A stretch of DNA of 64,000 bases, taken from positions 1 through 64,000 of the forward strand of contig CACIKE010000003.1 in NCBI GenBank assembly GCA_902587155.1, written 5' to 3'. The position numbers were made by a program, and so were the translations under genes. Of this stretch, positions 9,217 to 18,609 are shown piece after piece; positions within the stretch are counted from its first letter, which is position 1; each line of letters opens with the position of its first letter. The notes beneath the pieces are model-generated. The model did no database searches. It was given only the letters and a program-made list of their open reading frames with translations, and had not been told where the DNA came from. This DNA is from an uncultured Pelagibacteraceae bacterium (GTDB lineage Bacteria; Pseudomonadota; Alphaproteobacteria; Pelagibacterales; Pelagibacteraceae).

Positions 9217-10407
9217 ATGAGTACAGAAGTAAATTTAGATAAATTATACGAAAATTCTATTAAGATTTTATCTGATTTAATTGGATTTAAAACTATTTCT
9301 GGAGAGGATAATAATGATTTAATTAATTATTGTGAAAAATATCTAAATGATTTAGGTGCAACTTCATTTAAAACATATGATGATGAAAAAAAAAGAGTAA
9401 ATCTTTTTGCAACAATAAAAGCAAAAAAATCAAATGGAGTTAAACCAATAATTTTATCTGGTCATACTGATACAGTCCCTGTTTCAAAGAGTTGGAGTAC
9501 AGACCCTTTCAAAGCAACAATTAAAGAGGATAAACTTTATGGAAGAGGTTCCTGTGATATGAAAGGATTTATTGCATGTACTTTAGCGTTTGCTCCAGTT
9601 TTTTCTAAAGTTGATTTAAATAGAGATATTCATTTTTCTTTTACGTTTGATGAGGAAACAGCATGCTTGGGTGCTCCAATATTAATTAAAGAACTTAAAA
9701 AAAGAAATATTCAAGATGGAATTTGTATTGTGGGTGAACCTACAAAAATGAAAATCATAGATGCGCATAAAGGTTGTTATGAATATACCACTTATTTTGA
9801 GGGATTAGCTGGACATAGCTCGATGCCCCACAAAGGTGTTAGTGCCGTTGAATTTGCATCAAAATACGCAAATAAGTTAATCGAGCTTAGGGAAGAGTTA
9901 AAAAAAAGAGCTCCAAAGGACTCAATTTTTGATCCTCCTTTTTCAACATTACAAGTTGGAGGAATATTTGGAGGTATAGCTCACAATGTAATAGCTGACA
10001 AATGTCGGGTTGAATGGGAGACAAGACCAGTCATCAAAGAAGATGGTGTCTTTCTAAATCAAAAAATAGATGAATATGCAAATGAAGTTTTATTACCAGA
10101 GATGAGAAAAGTTTTTCCTAATTCAAAGATAACTAAGGAAATAATAGGTGAAGTCACAGGTTTCGATCGTATAGATAATTCAGAAGCATGTGAGTTAGTC
10201 TCAAGTTTGACTGGTGATAATTCTAGAGAAGTTGTATCCTTTGGAACTGAAGCTGGATTGTTTCAAGAAATTGGTATCAGCACAGTTGTTTGCGGACCAG
10301 GTTCTATTGAACAAGCTCACAAAGTTGATGAGTTCATTGAACTTAATGAACTTAAAAAATGTTTAAAATTTCTTGAAGGAATTAAGAAAAAATCTTCTCT
10401 TAATTAA
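9217..10407 (+). CDS. argE: Acetylornithine deacetylase-like M20 metallohydrolase
   Basis: A 396-residue M20 peptidase-family enzyme. Metal-binding blocks are LSGHTDTVPV, LYGRGSCDMKGF, FDEETACLGA and CIVGEPTKM, and the last conserved histidine is in QAHKVDEF. The dimerisation domain begins near GHSSMPHKGVSAVEFASKYA. The overall pattern is ArgE, which removes the acetyl group from N-acetylornithine. Other M20 deacylases with N-acetyl-diamine substrates look similar, and nearby diamine genes make that possible. It is a single-gene unit, convergent with the aldehyde dehydrogenase gene (4-bp stop overlap). Confidence 0.85.
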   Translation: MSTEVNLDKLYENSIKILSDLIGFKTISGEDNNDLINYCEKYLNDLGATSFKTYDDEKKRVNLFATIKAKKSNGVKPIILSGHTDTVPVSKSWSTDPFKATIKEDKLYGRGSCDMKGFIACTLAFAPVFSKVDLNRDIHFSFTFDEETACLGAPILIKELKKRNIQDGICIVGEPTKMKIIDAHKGCYEYTTYFEGLAGHSSMPHKGVSAVEFASKYANKLIELREELKKRAPKDSIFDPPFSTLQVGGIFGGIAHNVIADKCRVEWETRPVIKEDGVFLNQKIDEYANEVLLPEMRKVFPNSKITKEIIGEVTGFDRIDNSEACELVSSLTGDNSREVVSFGTEAGLFQEIGISTVVCGPGSIEQAHKVDEFIELNELKKCLKFLEGIKKKSSLN

Positions 10408-11837
10408 CTCCACCCACCTACAGATTTAACCTCTAGAAACTCTTCTAGACCATGTTCACCAGCTTCTCTACCGATCCCTGAATGTTTAAATCCTCCAAAA
10501 GGCGCATCAACAGCAATACCAGCACCATTAACATCAACCATCCCAGATCTAAGTTTTCTAGCAACTCTCTTTACTTTTTCTTTATCTTTGGTTTGAATAT
10601 AGTTTGTTAATCCGTAGGGAGTATCGTTTGCAATTTCAATAGCTTCTTCCTCCGTTTCAAAAGGCATTACAGATAAAACTGGACCAAATATTTCTGTTCT
10701 TGCTATTTCCATTTTATTATTAACATCAGCAAATACAGTAGGCTTTACAAAATAACCTTTTTCTAATCCATCTGGTTTGCCAGGGCCTCCAGCTACTAAT
10801 TTAGCCCCCTCATCAATACCCTTCTTGATTAAAGTTTGTATCTTGTTGTATTGAGTTTCAGAAATAACTGGGCCAATATGCTCTCCCTCTTTTTTTGGAT
10901 CACCAACCTCGAAATTTTCTGTATACTTCTTTAATCTTTCCACAGCTTCATTATACATTGATTTTTCAACTAGCATTCTTGTGGGTGCATTACATGACTG
11001 GCCTGAGTTTCTGAAACATCTCAAAGCACCTCTTTCTATTGCATCTGGATCAGCATCTTTAAATATTATATTTGCACCTTTACCACCAAGTTCTAAACTT
11101 ACTCTTTTAAAATCTTTCGCAGCATTTTGGGAAATTAATGCTCCTGCTCTAGTTGATCCGGTAAATGAAATCATATTAACGTCAGGATGACTTGTTAATG
11201 CATCGCCAGTTGTTGCTCCATCACCATTAACTAGATTAAACACACCTGCTGGAATTTTAGACTCATCAATAAGCTCAGCTAATATCATTGAAGATAACGG
11301 AGCTAGTTCAGATGGTTTTAAAACCATAGTGCAACCAGACGCTATTGCAGGCATTACTTTTAAACAAACCTGATTCATTGGCCAATTCCACGGTGTGATT
11401 AATGCACATACGCCTTTTGGTTCATAAATAAGTCTTTGGTTAGGCGCATGTTCTCCTAATGGTTTTTCAAATTCAAAATTTTTTAAATATCTTATAAATG
11501 ATTTTAAATGTGCAGCACCTGTGCCAGCTTGAAGTTTTGTTGCAAAATCTTTTGGTGCTCCCATCTCTATCGTAATTGCATTTGCGATGTCAGCCCATCT
11601 TTTCTTATAATTTTCGTAAAGTTTTTCTAATAATGTTATTCTCTCCTCTTTTGATGAAAACGCCCACGAATTGTAAGCTTTTTTGGCAGCATTCACGGCA
11701 TCGTTTACATCATCTTTGTTGCCTAGTGTTATAACTGCACAATTTTCTTCTGTTGCAGGATCAATTACCTTGATTTCTTCTTTACTTTTTGGTGTTACCC
11801 ATTTGCCGTTGATATAAAAATTTTTTTTATTTTCCAT
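10404..11837 (-). CDS. NAD(P)-dependent aldehyde dehydrogenase
   Basis: A 477-residue aldehyde dehydrogenase with the full set of signatures: ALITPWNWPMNQ, SFTGSTRAGALI, the general-base glutamate in LELGGKGANI (E249), the catalytic cysteine in NSGQSCNAPTR (C282), and EIFGPVLSVMPF. The enzyme oxidises an aldehyde to its acid in the cytoplasm; the substrate is not readable. It lies 20 bp downstream of an agmatinase-like gene and a few kb from potABCD, so an aminoaldehyde from polyamine or diamine breakdown is a reasonable inference. Confidence 0.92.
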   Translation of the reverse strand: MENKKNFYINGKWVTPKSKEEIKVIDPATEENCAVITLGNKDDVNDAVNAAKKAYNSWAFSSKEERITLLEKLYENYKKRWADIANAITIEMGAPKDFATKLQAGTGAAHLKSFIRYLKNFEFEKPLGEHAPNQRLIYEPKGVCALITPWNWPMNQVCLKVMPAIASGCTMVLKPSELAPLSSMILAELIDESKIPAGVFNLVNGDGATTGDALTSHPDVNMISFTGSTRAGALISQNAAKDFKRVSLELGGKGANIIFKDADPDAIERGALRCFRNSGQSCNAPTRMLVEKSMYNEAVERLKKYTENFEVGDPKKEGEHIGPVISETQYNKIQTLIKKGIDEGAKLVAGGPGKPDGLEKGYFVKPTVFADVNNKMEIARTEIFGPVLSVMPFETEEEAIEIANDTPYGLTNYIQTKDKEKVKRVARKLRSGMVDVNGAGIAVDAPFGGFKHSGIGREAGEHGLEEFLEVKSVGGWS

Positions 11838-11857
11838 TGAAGATTCCTAACCTTTCT

Positions 11858-12817
11858 TTACTTTTTTGCAAATAGATTTGTTAACTCATAAACTATAGTA
11901 GCAGCTGCAAGTGATGTTACCTCAGCATGATCATAAGCAGGTGATACCTCAACAACATCTGCAGAGATTAAATTCATACCAGACAAGCCTCTAATAACAT
12001 TAACCATTTCTCTAGTGGTCATGCCAGCTATTTCTGGTGTACCAGTGCCAGGTGCAAAAGCAGGATCTAAAACATCAATATCAATTGATAAATAAAATGG
12101 ATTATCTCCTACTCTTTTTTTTATTCTTTCAGCAATTTTATCAGTGCCTTCAGTTTGAAACTCATCACAATGAATTATCTTAAATCCAAAACTTTCATCA
12201 TTTTTAAGATCTTCTCTGCTATACAATGGACCTCTAATACCAACATGCATTGAAGCATCATCCTTGAATAAATTTTCTTCACGTGCTCTTCTAAAAGGTG
12301 TTCCATGAGTATAAGGCGCACCAAAATAAGTATCCCAAGTATCAAGATGCGCATCAAAATGAACTAAAGCAACAGGACCATTATTAATTTTATTTACTGC
12401 TTTTAATAAAGGAAACGCAATTGTATGATCTCCACCTAAACTAATTATACCACCAGTTTTTTTAAGAAGGTCCAAGGCTCCTTCCTCAATTTGCTTAATT
12501 GCTTCATCTATATTAAATGGATTACAAGTAATATCACCTGCATCAGCAACTTGTTGAACTTTAAAAGGCTCAACATCATAATTTGGATGATAATTTGTTC
12601 TTAAATGTCTTGAAGCTTGTCTAATGCTTTGAGGACCAAATCTTGCTCCAGGTCTATAACTTGTGCCTGCATCGAATGGTATCCCGACTATTGCAACATC
12701 GCAGTACTCAACATCTCTTAATTCTGGTAGTCTAGCAAAAGTTGATGGGCCGGCAAATCTTGGAACCTTTGTACCACTTACTGGTTGAATGGGTTCTTTG
12801 GTTCTTTTTTTTTTCAT
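11858..12817 (-). CDS. speB: Agmatinase / ureohydrolase family protein
   Basis: A 319-residue ureohydrolase from the ATG at 12817; the longer track start at 12844 adds nine residues with no family support. The binuclear manganese motifs are complete: GGDHTIAFPLL, VHFDAHLDTWD and LSIDIDVLDPAFAPGTGTPE. Agmatinase hydrolyses agmatine to putrescine and urea; guanidinobutyrase and related enzymes share these motifs, so substrate is uncertain. It is followed on the same strand by an aldehyde dehydrogenase gene, a pairing that fits catabolism of a guanidino or amino compound. Confidence 0.85.
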   Translation of the reverse strand: MKKKRTKEPIQPVSGTKVPRFAGPSTFARLPELRDVEYCDVAIVGIPFDAGTSYRPGARFGPQSIRQASRHLRTNYHPNYDVEPFKVQQVADAGDITCNPFNIDEAIKQIEEGALDLLKKTGGIISLGGDHTIAFPLLKAVNKINNGPVALVHFDAHLDTWDTYFGAPYTHGTPFRRAREENLFKDDASMHVGIRGPLYSREDLKNDESFGFKIIHCDEFQTEGTDKIAERIKKRVGDNPFYLSIDIDVLDPAFAPGTGTPEIAGMTTREMVNVIRGLSGMNLISADVVEVSPAYDHAEVTSLAAATIVYELTNLFAKK

Positions 12818-12871
12818 CACAAAAACTCTATCACATTCTAACAAATTGGAATATCTTCAATAATACTAATT

Positions 12872-13594
12872 ATGAAATTATTAAACCTCATTTTATTGTA
12901 TTTATTTTTAATTTCTCCAACTCAAGCAGATACAATTTACGAATTAATAAAAATTCCAAACCTGGAGATTTATAATCTTAAAACTGAAAACAAATTAAGA
13001 TACTTGAATGCTAAACAAGCATTTACAATAGGTGTTGATAATAATATCAATTGTTTCAAATCATCAAAACAAGACCTAGATAAAAAATATAAGATTATTG
13101 AAAAAAATCTTAATAGATATTCTCAAAACTTTTTAAAAAAAATAAATTTAAAATACATTGTTATGTGTGAAGACTTATCAATCTCAGGTATCAATACTGC
13201 TGGGATTCCTGATAATGTAATGAAAACTTTAATTGTAGATATTAAATTTAATGATAGATATTTTGAAAGAGTGTTACATCACGAAGTGTTCCACATAATT
13301 AATGATAGTTACAAAGATATATTTAACCAACAAATTTGGTCTAGTTTTAATCCTAAAGAGTTCAATTATGCAGAATGTTCAACATGTACTAAAAAAATAG
13401 GATTAGAAACATATTCTAAAACATTTGGTTTTATTACTGAATACTCGCGATCCACCGCTTCTGAGGATATGGCTGAGGTATTTTCTCATTTAATGTATGG
13501 AAATTTACCTGAAACGGTTGATCCAATTCTTCAAAGAAAAATTGAATTCATCAAAAAAGGGCTCCTAAAAATTGATGAAAATTTTATTTTATGA
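12872..13594 (+). CDS. Secreted putative zinc metallopeptidase (HExxH) of unknown family
   Basis: A 240-residue protein with an N-terminal signal peptide (LLNLILLYLFLISPTQA). The motif VLHHEVFHIIND contains HExxH, and SEDMAEVFSHLM about 70-80 residues later offers a glutamate that could be the third zinc ligand, as in gluzincin-type enzymes. A CSTCTKK pair lies between them. I do not recognise a named family. It overlaps the following cyclophilin-type gene by 4 bp, suggesting both products act in the periplasm or at the inner membrane. Peptidase activity is inferred from the motif only. Confidence 0.6.
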   Translation: MKLLNLILLYLFLISPTQADTIYELIKIPNLEIYNLKTENKLRYLNAKQAFTIGVDNNINCFKSSKQDLDKKYKIIEKNLNRYSQNFLKKINLKYIVMCEDLSISGINTAGIPDNVMKTLIVDIKFNDRYFERVLHHEVFHIINDSYKDIFNQQIWSSFNPKEFNYAECSTCTKKIGLETYSKTFGFITEYSRSTASEDMAEVFSHLMYGNLPETVDPILQRKIEFIKKGLLKIDENFIL

Positions 13595-14235
13595 TTGAAA
13601 AGATAAAAGCATCAAAATCTGAAAAAATAATATTTATATTTGTTGTAATTTTAGGTTTATTTTCAATTACCTCTTTTGTTTTGCTAAAAGATAAATGTTT
13701 ATTTGTTAAGAATTATGACCCAAATAAAATTAATTTTGAAAATCCAAATAACATAGCAATTCTAAATGTTGAATGTGGAAATGTGATTATAGAATTATAT
13801 CCAGAAATATCTCCAAATGGAGTAGAAAGATTTAAAACATTAATTAAATCTAATGCCTACGATGATGTGGCATTTCATAGAGTCATTAAAGATAAGCTTG
13901 TACAAGCTGGTGATGTAGAATTTGGAAAAAAAGGAAACATTGATTATGGAAAAATTGGAACTGGAAAATCTGGTTTAGGTACAATCAAATCTGAAGTTGA
14001 TAAGGATTTTAACTACACCAAAGGAAGTGTAGGATTAGCTCGATCTTTAAAATATGATACTGAAGATAGTCAGTTTTTTATAATTCTTCAGGATGAACCT
14101 TTGTATGAAGGGGAATACACACCCATTGGAAAAGTAATATTTGGCTTAGAAGCTTTAGAAAAAATTAAATACTTAAATAAATCTGAATATGTTTTAAGGC
14201 CTGACTTTATAAATACTCTTAGATTATTTAATTAA
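13591..14235 (+). CDS. Membrane-anchored cyclophilin-type peptidyl-prolyl isomerase
   Basis: A 214-residue protein with one N-terminal membrane segment (IIFIFVVILGLFSITSFVLL) and then a cyclophilin domain: VIIELYPEISPNGVERFKTL, DDVAFHRVIKDKLVQAGDVE, GSVGLARSLKYDTEDSQFFI and YTPIGKVIFGLEALEKI. Cyclophilins speed up proline isomerisation during folding. The core FHRVI and SQFFI blocks are present; the active-site region is somewhat divergent. The anchor should place the domain in the periplasm. It is translationally coupled to the HExxH protein upstream, and its stop overlaps the convergent fadN-like stop by 8 bp. Confidence 0.88.
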   Translation: MIEKIKASKSEKIIFIFVVILGLFSITSFVLLKDKCLFVKNYDPNKINFENPNNIAILNVECGNVIIELYPEISPNGVERFKTLIKSNAYDDVAFHRVIKDKLVQAGDVEFGKKGNIDYGKIGTGKSGLGTIKSEVDKDFNYTKGSVGLARSLKYDTEDSQFFIILQDEPLYEGEYTPIGKVIFGLEALEKIKYLNKSEYVLRPDFINTLRLFN

Positions 14236-16450
14236 CCAAAGGTTTACCAGTAGCAAGAGTGTGTTTAATTCTATCTTGAGTTTGTTTAGTTTCGATTAAT
14301 CTCATAAAAGCATCAAGTTCCAATTTAAACAAATCATCCTCTGTAAGAGTTTTATCTTTGGTAGTTTCACCACCGCTTAAAACGTGAGCTAATTCTTTTG
14401 CTACAGTCAAACCATGATCCAATATAACTTTATCATTGTAAAGTTTTTCTAAAATTTTGTTCATATCATCAATAACTGCTTTACCAGGTAAATTAAATGT
14501 AAGCTCATTTGGTGCTTTAAAGTCCATGTTTTCATTTAAGATTTTTTTTGATACCTCAAGCAAACTATTTCTATTCATAATTCTTTTATTTTCAGGCAAT
14601 AAGTATTTCAAAGGTTCTGCCTCAACTGGAGACGTAGCTGTTCTACCATAGCCAATTATATCAAATACTTTTAAGGGTGCATATTTTGGGTCTTTCTTAG
14701 CCTCTTCAGTATTTAACCATCTAGCCAGCATTTCTTTACATCCGCCTCCAGCAGGAATTAATCCAACAATAGTTTCTACCAATCCGATTACAATATTTGT
14801 ATGTGAGGCTACGAAATTACTTTGTACTAAAACTTCAAAACCTCCTCCCAAAGTTAATCCTGATGGTGCAGATATAACTGGGTATTTAGAGTACTTAAGA
14901 TGTTTGCAAGTTTCTTGAAAATATTTAATAAATTTTTCTATCGATTTAAAATCATTTTTATTAGCAAATTCCATAGTATAGGTCAGGTTAACGCCAGCAG
15001 AAAATTGCATACTCTCATTAATTATTATTAAAGGTTTATCAGTTGCTTTCTTAAGTGCATCCATTGAGTCATAATCGAGTGCATTAGCTTTAGTCGTAAA
15101 CTCAACAATATTAAAATCATTAAATCTATAAATTGCAGCTGAACTGTTACCATCAACACTTGAGGCAGTTTTCTTGATCTTGCCTAAAGTTTCAATTGAT
15201 GTGTACTTTTGCCTTTCACCATAAAAATTTTCATCTTTAGAATTAGATAAATTTTCTAAAAAATTATTACCTTTATATTCATCAACTTTATCAAAAAAAT
15301 TTTTTACACCAATTTCTTCTAACATCTCAAAAGGTCCTTTCGCCCAGTTAAATCCAAGTCTCATTGCCTCGTCTATGTCATTAAATTCTTTAGTAATCCC
15401 AGGAACTAGAGATGAAGCATATTTAATTATCTTAGATAATACTGACCAAGCATAGTCTCCATACTTATCATTTCTATTAATTAGAGCCTTTAAATCTACT
15501 TTATCAGACTTAATATCTATTTTTTGACTTGTTGAATACTCGCCAGTTTCAAGATTAATAGCTTCCATAATTTTTCCACTATCAGTCTTCTTCATTCTAT
15601 AGAATCCGCCTTTGCCTTTTCTCCCGGTATATCCAGTTTCGATTAATTTTTTAACTAAAGGAATTTCTTTAGCAACCTCATGGAACTCATCAGATTTTGG
15701 AAGTTCTTTGATAAAACTTTTTAAAACATCTGCCATTAAATCTATTCCAATCAAATCATATAATCCAAAAACTCCCGTTTTAGGTATACCCATAGGTCTT
15801 CCAAAGATTGCATCTGCTTCTTCCACAGAAAGTTTCATCTTAAATGCTTCAGTCATTGCAACTTGCATTGCGTACACACCTACCCTATTTCCAAGGAAAC
15901 CAGGGGTATCGTTACAAACGATTGCTCCTTTACCTAACTCAACTTCACAAAATTCTTTTAATTGATTGATTTTATTTAAATCATTGTCTTCATTCTTAAC
16001 TATTTCAAGAAGACCCATATATCTAACTGGATTAAAAAAATGGGTAATACAAAAATCTTTTTTTTGATCTTTATTTAAATTTTGAGATAAAACTTTGATT
16101 GGGATTGAGGAAGTGTTTGATGAAACTATTGCTCCATCTTTCCTACTTTCAAAAATTTTATCATAAATTTGATGTTTAATATCAATTCTCTCTACCACTG
16201 CCTCAACAATCCAGTCAGCATCTTTAACTACATTGAAATCATCAGATATATTTCCAACTTTAATATTATCAATTTTGGTTTTATCAATTAATAAAGGTGG
16301 TCTTGATTTATGTATTCGTTTTCTAGCATTTTGACTTATTTCAGTTTTTAAATCTAAAAGAGTGACAGGGATATTGGCATTACAGAGATGTGCAGCTATA
16401 CCACTACCCATTGTACCTGATCCAATAACTACTACATTCTTAATTTTCAT
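14228..16450 (-). CDS. fadN: FadN-type 3-hydroxyacyl-CoA dehydrogenase / enoyl-CoA hydratase fusion
   Basis: A 740-residue bifunctional beta-oxidation enzyme. The NAD-binding Rossmann motif VVVIGSGTMGSGIAAHL is at the extreme N-terminus, followed by ITHFFNPVRYMGLLEIV, the dehydrogenase C-terminal domain (TPGFLGNRVGVY, GYTGRKGKGGFY), then a crotonase-like domain from about residue 440 (SAGVNLTYTMEFA, PSGLTLGGGFEVLVQS, GLIPAGGGCKEML). This order is the reverse of E. coli FadB and the same as Bacillus FadN. It is 12 bp after potC, the last gene of a long minus-strand run; no thiolase or acyl-CoA dehydrogenase gene is adjacent. Confidence 0.9.
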   Translation of the reverse strand: MKIKNVVVIGSGTMGSGIAAHLCNANIPVTLLDLKTEISQNARKRIHKSRPPLLIDKTKIDNIKVGNISDDFNVVKDADWIVEAVVERIDIKHQIYDKIFESRKDGAIVSSNTSSIPIKVLSQNLNKDQKKDFCITHFFNPVRYMGLLEIVKNEDNDLNKINQLKEFCEVELGKGAIVCNDTPGFLGNRVGVYAMQVAMTEAFKMKLSVEEADAIFGRPMGIPKTGVFGLYDLIGIDLMADVLKSFIKELPKSDEFHEVAKEIPLVKKLIETGYTGRKGKGGFYRMKKTDSGKIMEAINLETGEYSTSQKIDIKSDKVDLKALINRNDKYGDYAWSVLSKIIKYASSLVPGITKEFNDIDEAMRLGFNWAKGPFEMLEEIGVKNFFDKVDEYKGNNFLENLSNSKDENFYGERQKYTSIETLGKIKKTASSVDGNSSAAIYRFNDFNIVEFTTKANALDYDSMDALKKATDKPLIIINESMQFSAGVNLTYTMEFANKNDFKSIEKFIKYFQETCKHLKYSKYPVISAPSGLTLGGGFEVLVQSNFVASHTNIVIGLVETIVGLIPAGGGCKEMLARWLNTEEAKKDPKYAPLKVFDIIGYGRTATSPVEAEPLKYLLPENKRIMNRNSLLEVSKKILNENMDFKAPNELTFNLPGKAVIDDMNKILEKLYNDKVILDHGLTVAKELAHVLSGGETTKDKTLTEDDLFKLELDAFMRLIETKQTQDRIKHTLATGKPLVN

Positions 16451-16462
16451 TTGATTATTTTA

Positions 16463-17317
16463 CTATCGATTAATTCCTCTAAGCCTCTCTGATCGTCTTC
16501 TCAAAAGCTCAGCGGTTACTAATATTAATGTTGATAGTATAATTAAACAAGTCGCAACAGCTAGAATTGTTGGACTTAACTGTTCTCTTAAACCTGTCCA
16601 CATTTGAATAGGAATAGTTGTATTTTCTAATCCTGCTAAAAATAAAACAACAACAACTTCATCAAATGAAGTCACAAAAGCAAATAATCCACCTGAAATA
16701 ACTCCTGGTAATATTAGTGGCAACGTAATTTTCATAAAAGTATTTACTGGATCACTACCTAAACTTGCAGCAGCTCTAGTTACACTGTGATCAAATCCTG
16801 AGAGTGTAGCAGTAACCGTGATAACAACAAAAGGCGTTCCTAAAATTATATGGGCAAGAACAATACCTGTATGGGTTGCTGCCAAACCAGCTTTTGCCAT
16901 AAAGAAAAATATTGCAACACCTGAAATAATTAAAGGTACAATCATAGGAGAAATTAAAACAGCCATTATCAAACCTTTGTAAGGCATGTGCCTACTACTC
17001 AAACCTAAGGCAGCAACTGTTCCTAGTATTACTGAACCTATTGTTGCAAAAATTGCGATAATAAAACTATTCTTAGCAGCTAATCCCCAAGGATTTTTAG
17101 TTCCGTAAATCATATCTTTATACCATCTCAAAGAAAAAGCATCTGGATCAAGCCTTTTCATCCCATCAGAGAAACTTAAAAATTCTTCTGCGTTGAAAGA
17201 TAATGGAAAGATTACAAATAAAGGGGCAATAAGAAAAAAGAAAACTGCACCACAAATTGTTAGATAAATATAATGCCAAATTCTATAATGTGGTTCTGTA
17301 TATTTTGGTAAAGCCAT
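16463..17317 (-). CDS. potC: PotC-type ABC transporter permease
   Basis: A 284-residue inner-membrane permease with about six membrane segments and the ABC-permease EAA-type loop RAAASLGSDPVNTFMKITLP followed by LILPGVISGGLFAFVTSFDE. The latter block is typical of PotC/PotI polyamine permeases. It forms the second half of the channel with the preceding potB gene (5 bp away). The transporter imports a cationic or zwitterionic nitrogen compound, most likely polyamines; see potD for substrate caveats. Confidence 0.9.
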   Translation of the reverse strand: MALPKYTEPHYRIWHYIYLTICGAVFFFLIAPLFVIFPLSFNAEEFLSFSDGMKRLDPDAFSLRWYKDMIYGTKNPWGLAAKNSFIIAIFATIGSVILGTVAALGLSSRHMPYKGLIMAVLISPMIVPLIISGVAIFFFMAKAGLAATHTGIVLAHIILGTPFVVITVTATLSGFDHSVTRAAASLGSDPVNTFMKITLPLILPGVISGGLFAFVTSFDEVVVVLFLAGLENTTIPIQMWTGLREQLSPTILAVATCLIILSTLILVTAELLRRRSERLRGINR

Positions 17318-17322
17318 ATTAA

Positions 17323-18576
17323 TTATCCTAATTTGATATTATCTATTCCTACTATTTTGTTATAAAGCCAATAAATCACCAACACTCCACTTAACAACAT
17401 TAATCCCATTGCAGATGCGAAACTCCAGTCTAGGGTACTTTTCATATGAAAGGCGATCTGGTTACTGATTAAAGTCCCAGATGCACCGCCAACTAAGGCT
17501 GGTGTAATGTAATAACCAATCGCTAAAATGAACACTAATAAGCAACCTGCACCAATTCCAGGAATTGTAAGTGGGAAATAAACTTTCCAAAATGCTACAA
17601 ACGGTGTACCGCCTAGCGATTTTCCAGCTCTCATTAAGCTTGGTGAGATAGTTTTCATTACACTGTATAATGGGAGTACCATGAAGGGTAGCAAGATTTG
17701 TGTCATTGCTACGTAACTTCCTGTTTTGTTGTACATCATCTCAGGCCTATTATCATCTGCTACCAATCCTATTCCTACAAAGAAATCATTAACTATACCT
17801 TGTTGTTGCAACAGAATCATCCAGCTGGCAGTTCTCACAAGTAATGAAGTCCAGAACGGCAACAGTACGCAGATCATTAATAAGTTACTATACTTCATGG
17901 GTAAAGTAGCTAATAAATGAGCTATTGGATAAGCCATTAAAAAACAAAAGACAGTTACAAAGAATGCTATTTCCAAAGTTCGTAACCACAACACTCTGTG
18001 AATTCTTCTATCCTCCTCAACACTTACTATCTTTCCCTCTTCGTTTACATACATATCCATTCCTTTTAGATATTTTTGACCTGTAAATTCAGGGGCTCTT
18101 CTTTGGATTGCTCTCCAGTACTCAACATCGGCCCATCTTTTATGGACTGACATTATTTGCTCTTTATAATTTCCCTCTTCAAATTTTTTAGATGCTCTTC
18201 TTAATTTTTTAATAATACTTTTAAATCCGTTTTTAGTGTAATTTAATTGAGTAGATAGTTTACCTTCTCGTTTATCTTCAACAAGTTTTACAAAGTCCTC
18301 ATGAAAAGCTGCGAAAACTTCCTCATCTGGCAACTCTTGTCCGTCCCAATTTTCCATTGCTTTAAAAGTTTTTGGAAGCATTTGTGTTACCATTTTATCA
18401 TCGACACTTCTGAACAACATGTCACCTATTGGAAAAACGTAGGTAATAATTAAGAACAATAATAAAGGGGCAACAAGCAAGAAAGCTTTGATCTTATTTT
18501 TTCTCTCAGCTTTTTTAAGACTTACCTCTAAAGGTATCCCATCTGTAGTTAGAATCTGATTTGTTTCTGAGCTCAT
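17323..18576 (-). CDS. potB: PotB-type ABC transporter permease with a long periplasmic insert
   Basis: A 417-residue permease, about 130 residues longer than typical PotB/PotH. The extra length lies between the first membrane segment (AFLLVAPLLLFLIITYVFP) and the second (TLEIAFFVTVFCFLMAYPIA). It is charged and helical-looking, with KKLRRASKKFEEGNYKEQ and MYVNEEGKIVSVEEDRR. The EAA loop is RAGKSLGGTPFVAFWKVYFP. The insert should face the periplasm and could contact the binding protein. The ATG at 18576 lies 7 bp after a terminator-like hairpin and has no clear Shine-Dalgarno sequence. Confidence 0.88.
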   Translation of the reverse strand: MSSETNQILTTDGIPLEVSLKKAERKNKIKAFLLVAPLLLFLIITYVFPIGDMLFRSVDDKMVTQMLPKTFKAMENWDGQELPDEEVFAAFHEDFVKLVEDKREGKLSTQLNYTKNGFKSIIKKLRRASKKFEEGNYKEQIMSVHKRWADVEYWRAIQRRAPEFTGQKYLKGMDMYVNEEGKIVSVEEDRRIHRVLWLRTLEIAFFVTVFCFLMAYPIAHLLATLPMKYSNLLMICVLLPFWTSLLVRTASWMILLQQQGIVNDFFVGIGLVADDNRPEMMYNKTGSYVAMTQILLPFMVLPLYSVMKTISPSLMRAGKSLGGTPFVAFWKVYFPLTIPGIGAGCLLVFILAIGYYITPALVGGASGTLISNQIAFHMKSTLDWSFASAMGLMLLSGVLVIYWLYNKIVGIDNIKLG

Positions 18577-18583
18577 AAATAAA

Positions 18584-18609
18584 AAGGGCGGTTATAAATA
18601 ACCGCCCTT
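18584..18609 (-). terminator. Intercistronic terminator-like hairpin between potD and potB
   Basis: On the minus strand AAGGGCGGTTAT pairs perfectly with ATAACCGCCCTT (12 bp, effectively 11 bp with a 4-nt loop) and is followed by TTTTTATTT. This is the form of an intrinsic terminator. It lies inside the pot operon, downstream of the binding-protein gene and just before the potB start, so it more likely acts as a partial terminator or a 3' mRNA stabiliser that makes potD more abundant than the permease genes. Confidence 0.8.

Noticed and set aside
12742-12975. 77-aa plus-strand ORF spanning the agmatinase start and the HExxH gene start
   Set aside because: Out of frame with the signal-peptide protein at 12872 and antisense to agmatinase; no features.
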